DNA of 53,970 bases from NCBI RefSeq assembly GCF_028290495.1, contig NZ_JAQGJT010000177.1:1-53970 (forward strand), written 5' to 3'. Source of the DNA: Tardiphaga sp. Lineage in GTDB: Bacteria; Pseudomonadota; Alphaproteobacteria; Rhizobiales; Xanthobacteraceae. The notes under the pieces were generated by a model, which saw nothing but the letters and a program-made list of their open reading frames with translations, ran no database searches and was not told where the DNA came from. The position numbers were made by a program, and so were the translations under genes. This document shows, one piece after another, positions 1-7,206 of this stretch. Each line of letters begins with the position of its first letter. Within the stretch, counting starts at the first letter, position 1.

Positions 1-195
1 CACTACGTCACCGCCGATCTCGATGAGGGCCCGATCATCGAGCAGGACGTCGCCCGCGCCGATCACAGCAAGACGGTGGAGGACCTGACGGCCATGGGCC
101 GCGACACCGAAAGCCAGGTGCTGGCACGCGCCGTCAAGTGGCACAGCGAGCACCGGGTGCTGCTGAACGGCCACAAGACAGTGATCTTCAAATAA
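1..195 (+). CDS. purU: Formyltetrahydrofolate deformylase, C-terminal part (5' truncated by window)
   Basis: The reading frame is open from the first base and stops with TAA at 193-195, giving the last 64 residues of a protein. The segment contains [19 protein letters not shown] and a V-L-A-R-A-V-K-W-H pattern, which is the C-terminal end of the formyl-transferase domain of PurU. The family hydrolyses 10-formyl-tetrahydrofolate to formate and tetrahydrofolate in the cytoplasm, balancing one-carbon pools. The N-terminal ACT domain and catalytic residues lie outside the window. glcD starts 5 bases after the stop, so the two are probably co-transcribed; this fits glycine/one-carbon and glycolate metabolism being linked, which is inference. 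Confidence 0.9.
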   Translation, partial: HYVTADLDEGPIIEQDVARADHSKTVEDLTAMGRDTESQVLARAVKWHSEHRVLLNGHKTVIFK

Positions 196-200
196 CCGCC

Positions 201-1700
201 ATGACAACCAACGCCTCGCAGGAGATGACCCAGGTGCAGCGCGCCGAGCGCCAGGCGGCCGTGGTGCGCGCGCTCAAGCCGCTGCTTGCGCCACAAGCGC
301 TGATCTGGAACGCCGAGGAAACCACGCCCTACGAGTGCGATGGCCTCACGGCCTATCGCCAGCGGCCCCTGGTGGTGGCGCTGCCCGAAACGGAGGCGCA
401 GGTCCAAGCCGTGCTGCGCGCCTGCCATGCGCTCGATGTTCCGGTGGTGGCGCGCGGCGCCGGCACCGGCTTGTCCGGTGGCGCGATGCCTCACACACTG
501 GGCGTGACGCTGTCGCTCGCCAAGTTCAATCGCATCCTCTCGATGGACGCGGCCAGCAGAACGGCGCGGGTGCAATGCGGCGTGCGCAATCTCGCCATCA
601 GCGAGGCCGCGGCGCCGCTGGGCCTGTATTACGCGCCCGACCCCTCCAGCCAGATCGCCTGCACCATCGGCGGCAACGTGGCCGAAAACTCGGGCGGCGT
701 GCATTGCCTGAAATACGGCCTGACGCTGCACAACGTGATCAAGGTGCGCGGCTTCACGGCGCAAGGCGAGGCCGTTGAATTCGGCAGCGACGCGCTCGAT
801 GGCGCGGGGCTCGACTTGCTGGGGGTCGTAATCGGCAGCGAAGGCATGCTCGCGGTCACCCTCGAAGTGACGGTCAAGCTCACCCCCAAGCCGCAGCTGG
901 CGCGCTGCATCATGGCCAGCTTCGACGACGTGCGCAAAGCCGGCGACGCCGTCGCAGCCGTGATCGCAGCCGGCATCATCCCCGCTGGACTGGAGATGAT
1001 GGACAAGCCGATGACCGCCGCCGTGGAGGATTTCGTGCACGCCGGCTACGACCTCAGCGCCGAGGCGATCCTGCTGTGCGAGAGCGACGGCACGCCCGAG
1101 GAAGTCGAAGAAGAAATCGGCCGCATGAGCGCGGTGCTGCAATCAGCCGGCGCCACGGCGCTGGCCGTCAGCCGCGACGAAGCCGAGCGGCTGCGATTCT
1201 GGAGCGGCCGCAAGAACGCGTTCCCGGCGTCCGGGCGCATCAGCCCCGACTACATGTGCATGGACTCGACCATCCCACGCAAGCGGCTGGCCGACATCCT
1301 CTTGGCGATCCAGCAGATGGAAAAGAAATACGCGCTGCGCTGCGCCAACGTGTTTCACGCCGGTGACGGCAATCTGCATCCGCTGATCCTGTATGACGCC
1401 AACAAGCCCGGCGAGCTGCAGCTTGCGGAGGATTTCGGCGCCGACATTTTGCGGCTGTGTGTGGAGGTCGGCGGCGTGCTCACCGGCGAGCACGGCGTCG
1501 GCATCGAGAAGCGTGACCTGATGCCGGAAATGTTCAGCGAGATCGACCTCAACCAGCAGCAGCGGATCAAGTGTGCGTTCGATGCGCAGGGGCTGCTGAA
1601 CCCGGGGAAGGTGTTTCCGACCTTGCATCGGTGTGCAGAGCTTGGCCGCATGCATGTGCATGCGGGCCAACTGGCGTTTCCGGATTTGCCGCGGTTCTGA
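201..1700 (+). CDS. glcD: Glycolate oxidase FAD-linked subunit GlcD
   Basis: A 499-residue FAD-binding oxidoreductase of the D-lactate/glycolate dehydrogenase type. The PP-loop FAD motif VARGAGTGLSGGAMP lies near residues 82-96, IGGNVAENSGG near 155, and the C-terminal GEHGVGIEKRDLMP near 429, all typical of GlcD. It oxidises glycolate to glyoxylate as part of the membrane-associated GlcDEF complex and passes electrons on through GlcE/GlcF. I chose the ATG at 201, just after the purU stop; the frame is open back to 138, but those codons overlap purU and do not look like GlcD. It is followed by a 100-base gap holding a palindromic repeat and then glcE. No glcC-type regulator is beside it. Confidence 0.95.
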   Translation: MTTNASQEMTQVQRAERQAAVVRALKPLLAPQALIWNAEETTPYECDGLTAYRQRPLVVALPETEAQVQAVLRACHALDVPVVARGAGTGLSGGAMPHTLGVTLSLAKFNRILSMDAASRTARVQCGVRNLAISEAAAPLGLYYAPDPSSQIACTIGGNVAENSGGVHCLKYGLTLHNVIKVRGFTAQGEAVEFGSDALDGAGLDLLGVVIGSEGMLAVTLEVTVKLTPKPQLARCIMASFDDVRKAGDAVAAVIAAGIIPAGLEMMDKPMTAAVEDFVHAGYDLSAEAILLCESDGTPEEVEEEIGRMSAVLQSAGATALAVSRDEAERLRFWSGRKNAFPASGRISPDYMCMDSTIPRKRLADILLAIQQMEKKYALRCANVFHAGDGNLHPLILYDANKPGELQLAEDFGADILRLCVEVGGVLTGEHGVGIEKRDLMPEMFSEIDLNQQQRIKCAFDAQGLLNPGKVFPTLHRCAELGRMHVHAGQLAFPDLPRF

Positions 1701-1715
1701 TGATGAGTTTGCGGC

Positions 1716-1762
1716 ACCCCCATCCCGGCCTCCGGCCGACCCTCTCCGCAAGAGGGAGGGAG
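1716..1762. repeat. Small palindromic intergenic element between glcD and glcE
   Basis: The gap between glcD and glcE carries CACCCCCATCCCGGCC followed by CCCTCTCCGCAAGAGGGAGG, a CCCTCT / AGAGGG hairpin with a short loop. This layout resembles intergenic palindromes that are abundant in Bradyrhizobium-type genomes. Lying inside an operon, it may be transcribed and act as an RNA stem modulating glcE expression, but that is inference. Confidence 0.55.
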
Positions 1763-1800
1763 GCGACTAGCGACCTCGATAACAACAAGAAGAAATTGAC

Positions 1801-3039
1801 GTGGATATTTTGAAAGTACGCGACGCCCAGGACGTCGAGACCGCGGTGCGCGCGGCGATTGCCGGCGAGCAGCCGCTGGAGATCGTCGGTCACGGCTCCA
1901 AGCGCATGGTCGGCCAGCCCGTGGCGACCAATGCGGTGCTCGATCTCTCCGCGCTGAATGCGGTGACGTCCTATGAGCCCAACGAGCTGATCCTCACGGT
2001 GCAGGCCGGTGCGCCGATGGCCGACGTGCTGTCGCTGGTCGATTCCAAGAACCAGCAGTTCTCGTTCGAGCCCATGAACACCTCGCAGCTACTCGGCACG
2101 CCGGACGTCGGCACGATCGGCGGCATGATCGCGGCGGGGCTCGCCGGGCCGCGGCGGATTCAGGCCGGCGGCGCGCGCGATCATCTGCTCGGCGCGCATG
2201 CGGTGTCCGGCTTCGGCGACAGCTTCAAGGCCGGTGGCCGCGTGGTGAAAAACGTCACCGGCTACGACCTGTGCAAGCTGCTGGCTGGATCGTGGGGCAC
2301 GCTGGCAGTCATGACCGAGGTGACGCTGAAGGTGATGCCACGGGCCGAGAGCGAGCGCACGCTGCTGCTGCGCGGGCTCGACGATCTCCAGGCGAACAAA
2401 GCGATGACCGCCGCGCTTGGCTCGCCGTTCGACCTGTCGGGCGCGGCGCATTTGCCGGGCTCGGCGCTGCGCACCACGCAGGGGCCGCTCGGCGATATCG
2501 CCGAGCCCGATCAATCGGTGACGTTGCTGCGGCTCGAGGGCATCACGGTGTCGGCGAAGCATCGCGCCATGTCGCTGGCGGCGACGTTGGCCTCGTTCGG
2601 CACGGCGGAGATCGTCGAGGACGGCGTGTCCGCCGCCTTGTGGGCCGGTATTCGCGATGTCGTGCCGTTCGCGGCCAACGGCCCGCGCGCAATGTGGCCG
2701 GTGTGGCGCATCGTCTGTCCGCCTGCCTCGGGCGGCAAGCTCGGACAGGAGATCGCCAAGGCTTCGCAAGGCGAGGTGATCTACGACTGGGGCGGCGGGC
2801 TGATCTGGGCGGCGCTGCCGCCGTCGGCCGACGCGCAGGCTGCGCCCTTGCGCAGGCTGGTCAATGCGGCCGGCGGCCACGCCACGCTGATCCGCGCGCC
2901 GGAGCAGGTGCGGCGCATGGTCGATGTGTTTCATCCGCAAGCCCCGGGTCTTGCCGCGCTCGGCGAGCGGGTGCGCAACAGTTTCGATCCGAAAAGCATT
3001 CTCAATCGCGGCCGTATGGCGCGTGGACAGACGACATGA
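1801..3039 (+). CDS. glcE: Glycolate oxidase FAD-binding subunit GlcE
   Basis: A 412-residue protein starting at GTG 1801, preceded by a purine-rich AAGAAGAAA stretch. It has the FAD_binding_4 pattern: VGTIGGMIAAGLAGPRR around residue 101 and FKAGGRVVKNVTGYDLCKLL around 141, followed by GSWGTLAVMTEVTLKVMPR. The length and motifs match GlcE, the second flavin subunit of glycolate oxidase, which lacks the C-terminal GEHG segment of GlcD. Its TGA overlaps the ATG of glcF (ATGA at 3036-3039), indicating translational coupling. Confidence 0.93.
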   Translation: MDILKVRDAQDVETAVRAAIAGEQPLEIVGHGSKRMVGQPVATNAVLDLSALNAVTSYEPNELILTVQAGAPMADVLSLVDSKNQQFSFEPMNTSQLLGTPDVGTIGGMIAAGLAGPRRIQAGGARDHLLGAHAVSGFGDSFKAGGRVVKNVTGYDLCKLLAGSWGTLAVMTEVTLKVMPRAESERTLLLRGLDDLQANKAMTAALGSPFDLSGAAHLPGSALRTTQGPLGDIAEPDQSVTLLRLEGITVSAKHRAMSLAATLASFGTAEIVEDGVSAALWAGIRDVVPFAANGPRAMWPVWRIVCPPASGGKLGQEIAKASQGEVIYDWGGGLIWAALPPSADAQAAPLRRLVNAAGGHATLIRAPEQVRRMVDVFHPQAPGLAALGERVRNSFDPKSILNRGRMARGQTT

Positions 3040-4349
3040 AAACCGAATTTACCCTGACGCAACTCGCCAATCCCGACATTGCCGAGGCCGACAAGATCCT
3101 GCGCGCCTGCGTGCATTGCGGCTTCTGCACCGCGACGTGCCCGACCTATGTGCTGCTCGGCGACGAACTCGATAGTCCGCGCGGTCGCATCTACCTGATC
3201 AAGGAGATGCTGGAGAAGGACCAGAAGCCGACCAAGGAAGTGGTCAAGCACGTCGACCGCTGCCTTTCGTGCCTGGCCTGCATGACCACGTGCCCGTCCG
3301 GCGTGAATTACATGCATCTGGTCGATCAGGCGCGGGTCAAGATCGAACAGGACTACACACGGCCATTCACCGAGCGCGCGCTGCGGTCGGTGCTGGCGAT
3401 GGTGTTGCCGCGGCCGAAGTTGTTTCGCGCCAGCATGGTGCTGGCGCGGCTGGCCCGGCCGCTGGCGGCGCTGCTGCCCTCGACCCGGAACCAGTCCAAT
3501 CCAAATCTGCTGAGTCGGCTCCGCGCCATGCTGCTGCTGGCGCCGTCCCGGCTGCCGGCGCCAGCGCCGCAGGGCGGCAACGTGTTTCCGGCGCAGGGGC
3601 CACGGCGCGGCCGGGTGGCGCTGCTGCAGGGCTGTGCCCAGCAGGTGCTGGCGCCACGCATCAACCAGGCGGCAATCCGACTGCTGACGCGGCACGGAAT
3701 CGAGGTGGTGCTGGTCCGCGACGAGCAATGCTGCGGGGCGCTGACCCATCATCTCGGCCGCGACGGCGACGCGCTGGCCAGGGCGCGCGGCAATATCAGC
3801 GTTTGGCTCGGTGAGGCCGATCGCGGCGGGCTCGACGCTATTCTGGTGACCACGTCGGGCTGCGGCACGGTGGTCAAGGACTACGGATATCTGCTGCGCG
3901 AGGACGCCGAATTCGCCGGCCCCGCGGCCAAAGTATCGGCGCTCGCCAAGGATATCAGCGAATATGTCAGCGGGCTCGATCTCCCTGCGCCGCAGGAGCG
4001 TAGCAATCTCGTCGTCGCCTATCACTCGGCGTGCTCGCTGCAGCACGGACAGAAAATCACGCAAGCGCCCAAAGAATTGCTTTCCAAGAGCGGATTCGTG
4101 GTGAAAGATATCCCGGAAGGCCATCTATGTTGCGGGTCGGCGGGCACGTACAACATTCTCCAGCCTGACATTGCGAGCCGATTGCGCGACCGCAAGGTGG
4201 CCAATATCGCGATGCTCAAGCCCGATATCATCGCCGCCGGCAACATCGGCTGCATGGTTCAGATCGCCGGCGGCACCGGCGTGCCGGTCGTGCATACGAT
4301 CGAACTTCTGGATTGGGCGACTGGCGGTCCCCGTCCCGGATTGAACTGA
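3036..4349 (+). CDS. glcF: Glycolate oxidase iron-sulfur subunit GlcF
   Basis: A 437-residue protein with two ferredoxin-type 4Fe-4S clusters: CVHCGFCTATCP near residue 25 and CLSCLACMTTCP near residue 75. Two CCG-type cysteine-rich domains follow (EQCCGALTHH near 230; YHSACS...HLCCGSAG near 330-370). This is the electron-transfer subunit of the GlcDEF complex, passing electrons from glycolate oxidation to the membrane quinone pool. The ATG start overlaps the glcE stop by 4 bases. It ends the glycolate operon unless the lysine-rich gene 90 bases downstream is co-transcribed. Confidence 0.95.
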   Translation: MKTEFTLTQLANPDIAEADKILRACVHCGFCTATCPTYVLLGDELDSPRGRIYLIKEMLEKDQKPTKEVVKHVDRCLSCLACMTTCPSGVNYMHLVDQARVKIEQDYTRPFTERALRSVLAMVLPRPKLFRASMVLARLARPLAALLPSTRNQSNPNLLSRLRAMLLLAPSRLPAPAPQGGNVFPAQGPRRGRVALLQGCAQQVLAPRINQAAIRLLTRHGIEVVLVRDEQCCGALTHHLGRDGDALARARGNISVWLGEADRGGLDAILVTTSGCGTVVKDYGYLLREDAEFAGPAAKVSALAKDISEYVSGLDLPAPQERSNLVVAYHSACSLQHGQKITQAPKELLSKSGFVVKDIPEGHLCCGSAGTYNILQPDIASRLRDRKVANIAMLKPDIIAAGNIGCMVQIAGGTGVPVVHTIELLDWATGGPRPGLN

Positions 4350-4439
4350 GCGAACAAGGCCGCGCGCTGGCGCGGACCGCGTCGAAGGACAATGCGAACG
4401 CTGGATCGCTCCCGGTCGGCGCCCCAACAGGAGGACCAC

Positions 4440-5066
4440 ATGGCGAAAGACAAAAAATCCAAGAAGGACAAAAAGGACAAGAAAAACAAAAAGAAGCTTC
4501 TGATGGCGGCAAAGGCCGTGAAGAAGGGTCCCAAGAAGTCCGCGAAGAAGGTTGCCAAGAAGTCGGCCAAGAAAGCCGTGAAGAAAGCCGTGAAGAAAGC
4601 GGCCAAGAAGGCCGCGAAGAAGTCGCCGGCCAAGAAGGCTGGCAAGAAAGTCGCCAAGAAGACGGTCAAGAAAGCCGTCAAGAAGACGGCCAAGAAAACC
4701 GTGAAAAAGGCTGCCAAGAAAGCTGCGCCGAAAAAGGCCGCGGTGAAGAAGGCCGCCCCCAAGGCCGTCGTGAAAAAGGCCCGCGCCAAGAAGGCGGCGG
4801 CGCCCTCGGTGAGCGTGCCGGAAGAGTTGATGAACACGGCTGCCCCGATCGCGACGCTTGAGCCGGTGTCGCTGCCGCCCAAGCCGCCGAAGAAGCCGCG
4901 CGCGCCGCGCAAGCCAAAGCCGGTTGCCCAGACGGCGCCCGAACTGCCACCCGAGACGTCGGATTGGTCCGAGCCAGAGCCCGATCCGACCCCCGTCGAG
5001 GGCCATTCCAGCGGCGAAGCCACGCCCGACGAGACCGATCTGCTGGATCGCGACGACACCCATTAG
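4440..5066 (+). CDS. Lysine-rich histone H1-like protein
   Basis: A 208-residue protein whose ATG at 4440 follows a strong AGGAGG Shine-Dalgarno; the frame is open further upstream but only this start has a ribosome site. Residues 1 to about 125 are almost entirely K, A and V in KKA / AKKAVKK / KKTVKK units, resembling the C-terminal tail of eukaryotic H1 and bacterial H1-like proteins. A Pro/Lys segment (KPPKKPRAPRKPKP) follows, and then an acidic tail (about residues 165-208). Nucleoid binding is likely from composition alone; no folded domain is visible. It is separated from glcF by 90 bases and followed by a strong hairpin, so it may be read through from glcDEF or have its own promoter. 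Confidence 0.8.
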   Translation: MAKDKKSKKDKKDKKNKKKLLMAAKAVKKGPKKSAKKVAKKSAKKAVKKAVKKAAKKAAKKSPAKKAGKKVAKKTVKKAVKKTAKKTVKKAAKKAAPKKAAVKKAAPKAVVKKARAKKAAAPSVSVPEELMNTAAPIATLEPVSLPPKPPKKPRAPRKPKPVAQTAPELPPETSDWSEPEPDPTPVEGHSSGEATPDETDLLDRDDTH

Positions 5067-5573
5067 GCCCCTCAAGGGCCGACCCGGTTAAAGACCGAAG
5101 GCCGCAACGTTCACCGTTGCGGCCTTCGGCGTTAGGGGGAACGCGTGAAGGTCGCCATCTCGAATCCTCCCCCGCCAAGGTGGGACGTCGCGCTGATCGG
5201 GCGTGCCGTTATAATTGATGCGCCCGGGGATACGCGCGGTAAGCGAATCGATGCGGGCATTTGCGCGTCGATTCCGGTGAAAAAAAGTATCGCTAAACCT
5301 CAGCGGTGCCGAAACTCCGCTTGGGGTGGGCGGTGAATGTTTCAATTCGCGTTTTCCCCGGCGTGGAGCCGGCTCAAAGCTGTTGTGATTGTGCAACACC
5401 AAAGAACATCCTCTCACGGAAACGTCAGAACGCCCAATAAGTCGGCAACTGCTAGTTTTTTTAACTTCTCGTTCCTCCCATTGCGCCCCAGAGTTGCGTC
5501 AGGTTCAGGGTTTCGCAGTACCGCTGTCCAAGGGGCACGACACTGCATTGGTTCAAATGCGATGGGGAAGAAC
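5067..5573. other. 507-base intergenic region: terminator plus long porin leader
   Basis: The first part holds the hairpin at 5095-5129. After it comes a long AT-richer stretch with no convincing gene. A perfect TATAAT lies at 5210-5215, but I see no good -35 hexamer 16-18 bases upstream. A T7 run occurs at about 5455-5461. The short open frames here have no ribosome-binding sites and lack family features. The simplest reading is a promoter followed by a long 5' untranslated leader of the porin gene; a small RNA is possible but not shown. Confidence 0.5.
5095..5129 (+). terminator. Strong hairpin after the H1-like gene
   Basis: A perfect 15-bp inverted repeat (CCGAAGGCCGCAACG and its complement) with a 5-base loop, placed 28 bases after the stop codon. 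It lacks a clear T tract (GCGTTAGGGG follows), so it may be a terminator of the GC-rich alphaproteobacterial type or an mRNA-stabilising stem. Confidence 0.65.
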
Positions 5574-6563
5574 ATGAAGAAAATTATGATCACGGTTGCG
5601 GCGATGCTGGCAGTGGGTGTGAGCTCCGCTTCGGCCGCCGACATGGCCGCCAAGATGTACAAGAAAGCGCCGCCGATCGTCGCTTTCGATCCCTGGGACA
5701 TCGCCTTCGGCAGCGCGATCATGAGCAACTACGTGTTCCGCGGCGTGACGCAGTCGAACGGCCAGAAGGGCTCCGTCGCCGCTTATTTCGAGCCGCGCTA
5801 CAACATCACTAAGGACGTTCAGCTGTACGCCGGTGTCGCCGGTGAGAGCATCTCCTTCGCCAACCGCGCCGCCATGGAGCTCGATGGCTACTTTGGTATC
5901 CGCCCGACCTTCGGCGCCGCCGCGTTCGACTTCGGCTTCTGGTACTACGGTTATCCGGGTGGCCAGTGCATCGATACCGTTCAGAACGGCGGCGTTCTCT
6001 GCCCGGTCGGTTCGTCGGCACTCGCGAACGGCAACGTCGCCAAGAAGGATGCGAGCTTCTTTGAGGGTTATGCCAAGCTCAACTACACCTTCAACGACTA
6101 CTTCTCGCTCGGCGGTAACGCTTACTACTCGCCGAACTTCCTGAACCTCGGCGCTGAAGGTACCTACGCTTCGGTCACCGGTAAGGTGATCGCGCCGTCG
6201 ACATGGTTCGGCACCAGCGGCATCGGCTCCTACGTTTCGGGTGAGTTCGGTCGCCAGTGGCTGGGTACTTCGGACTCGTTCTACTCGCTGACCCCCGGCG
6301 TTGGTCCCGGCATCAAGTATGCCGACTACAACACCTGGAACATCGGCATCGGCTTCACCTACAAGGTGTTCACGCTGGACCTGCGCTACTCCGACACCAA
6401 CCTATCGAAGGGTGATTGCAACGCCTTCACTTCGGACTTCACCGCTTCGGGCACCTCCGATCGTACCGCGATCAATCCGGGTGGCGCTGGCTCGAGCTGG
6501 TGCGGCGCGACCGGCATCGTCAAGCTGTCGGCTGACCTGACCGCGATGACCAACCTGAAGTAA
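5574..6563 (+). CDS. TorF-family putative outer-membrane porin
   Basis: A 329-residue exported protein. The N-terminus MKKIMITVAAMLAVGVSSASAA is a Sec signal peptide ending near residue 22. The mature part has the pattern of the TIGR02001-type family: WDIAFGSAIMSNYVFRGVTQSN, YFEPRYNI, LYAGVAGESI, YFGIRPTFG, then alternating aromatic strands up to WNIGIGFTYKVFTLDLRYSDTNLS. These suggest an outer-membrane beta barrel; substrate unknown. I chose ATG 5574 because GGGGAAG sits just upstream; an in-frame ATG at 5562 lacks a ribosome site. Codons are strongly biased, suggesting high expression, and a canonical terminator follows. HPP protein lies downstream behind that terminator. Confidence 0.82.
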   Translation: MKKIMITVAAMLAVGVSSASAADMAAKMYKKAPPIVAFDPWDIAFGSAIMSNYVFRGVTQSNGQKGSVAAYFEPRYNITKDVQLYAGVAGESISFANRAAMELDGYFGIRPTFGAAAFDFGFWYYGYPGGQCIDTVQNGGVLCPVGSSALANGNVAKKDASFFEGYAKLNYTFNDYFSLGGNAYYSPNFLNLGAEGTYASVTGKVIAPSTWFGTSGIGSYVSGEFGRQWLGTSDSFYSLTPGVGPGIKYADYNTWNIGIGFTYKVFTLDLRYSDTNLSKGDCNAFTSDFTASGTSDRTAINPGGAGSSWCGATGIVKLSADLTAMTNLK

Positions 6564-6583
6564 GTACTTCACCTGGCATTCAG

Positions 6584-6612
6584 GGGCGGCAGAGAAATCT
6601 GCCGCCCTTTTT
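6584..6612 (+). terminator. Rho-independent terminator of the porin gene
   Basis: A 10-bp stem GGGCGGCAGA / TCTGCCGCCC closes a GAAA tetraloop and is followed by TTTTTGTTT. It begins 20 bases after the porin stop. Confidence 0.92.
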
Positions 6613-6640
6613 GTTTGCGCGGGTTTTGTCGGAGTTTGGC

Positions 6641-7138
6641 ATGGAACGGGATGGGCGAGACGTGTGGCTGGCGATCCGCCTCTTTGAGCGGCGCCATTGG
6701 CAGGCCGGCATCATCGCCGGGCTTGGTGCTGCGATCGCCATCGGTGCGATGCAATGGTTCTCCGCCGCCGCGCATTATCCGCTCGTTATCATTCCCTTTG
6801 CGACCTCGATCGTGCTGGTGATCGGATCGCCCGACGCTGCCCCGGCGCAGCCGCGCGCGCTGATCGGCGGTCACGTCATCTCGGCGGTGATCGGATGTCT
6901 GGTGCTCAAGTTGACCGGCCCGCAGCCCTGGGTAGCGGCGATGGCGGTGGGTCTTGCCGTGCTGGCGATGGTTCTCACCGGCACGTTTCACCCGCCGGCC
7001 GGCATCAACCCGCTGCTGGTGGTGTCGAACAATCTGCCGTGGAGTTTTGTGATTGCGCCGGTGCTGATCGGCGCGCTGTTGCTGGCGGCGTTCGCATGGG
7101 CTTGGCACCGCTGGGCGGGGCGGCGGGTGTGGCCTTAG
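6641..7138 (+). CDS. HPP family integral membrane protein
   Basis: A 165-residue membrane protein with four or five hydrophobic segments (about residues 24-42, 48-64, 79-96, 100-113, 132-155). The family signature is GTFHPPAGINPLL near residue 115. HPP proteins are four-helix membrane proteins; some cyanobacterial and plant members have been linked to nitrite transport, but function elsewhere is open. ATG 6641 follows CGGAG; an upstream TTG at 6611 in the same frame lies inside the porin terminator and is unlikely. Converges with the ABC exporter gene. Confidence 0.8.
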   Translation: MERDGRDVWLAIRLFERRHWQAGIIAGLGAAIAIGAMQWFSAAAHYPLVIIPFATSIVLVIGSPDAAPAQPRALIGGHVISAVIGCLVLKLTGPQPWVAAMAVGLAVLAMVLTGTFHPPAGINPLLVVSNNLPWSFVIAPVLIGALLLAAFAWAWHRWAGRRVWP

Positions 7139-7206
7139 CAGCGATATCGTGTGCGTGATGCCGCGGTCGGCCATCGCCCGCTTGCGCGAGCGATGGCCGC
7201 TGCGAG

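Noticed and set aside
138..200. N-terminal extension of glcD back to 138
   Set aside because: It overlaps the end of purU and is not GlcD-like; ATG 201 fits the family.
63..1142. 359-codon open frame antisense to glcD
   Set aside because: glcD motifs are unambiguous on the plus strand; the antisense frame is a GC-codon shadow.
4313..4861. Alternative-frame coding of the lysine-rich region
   Set aside because: The frame starting at 4440 with AGGAGG gives a coherent K/A-rich protein; the other frame is a by-product of AAG repeats.
6611..6640. TTG start for the HPP protein inside the porin terminator
   Set aside because: The T-tract of the terminator lies there; ATG 6641 has a ribosome site.
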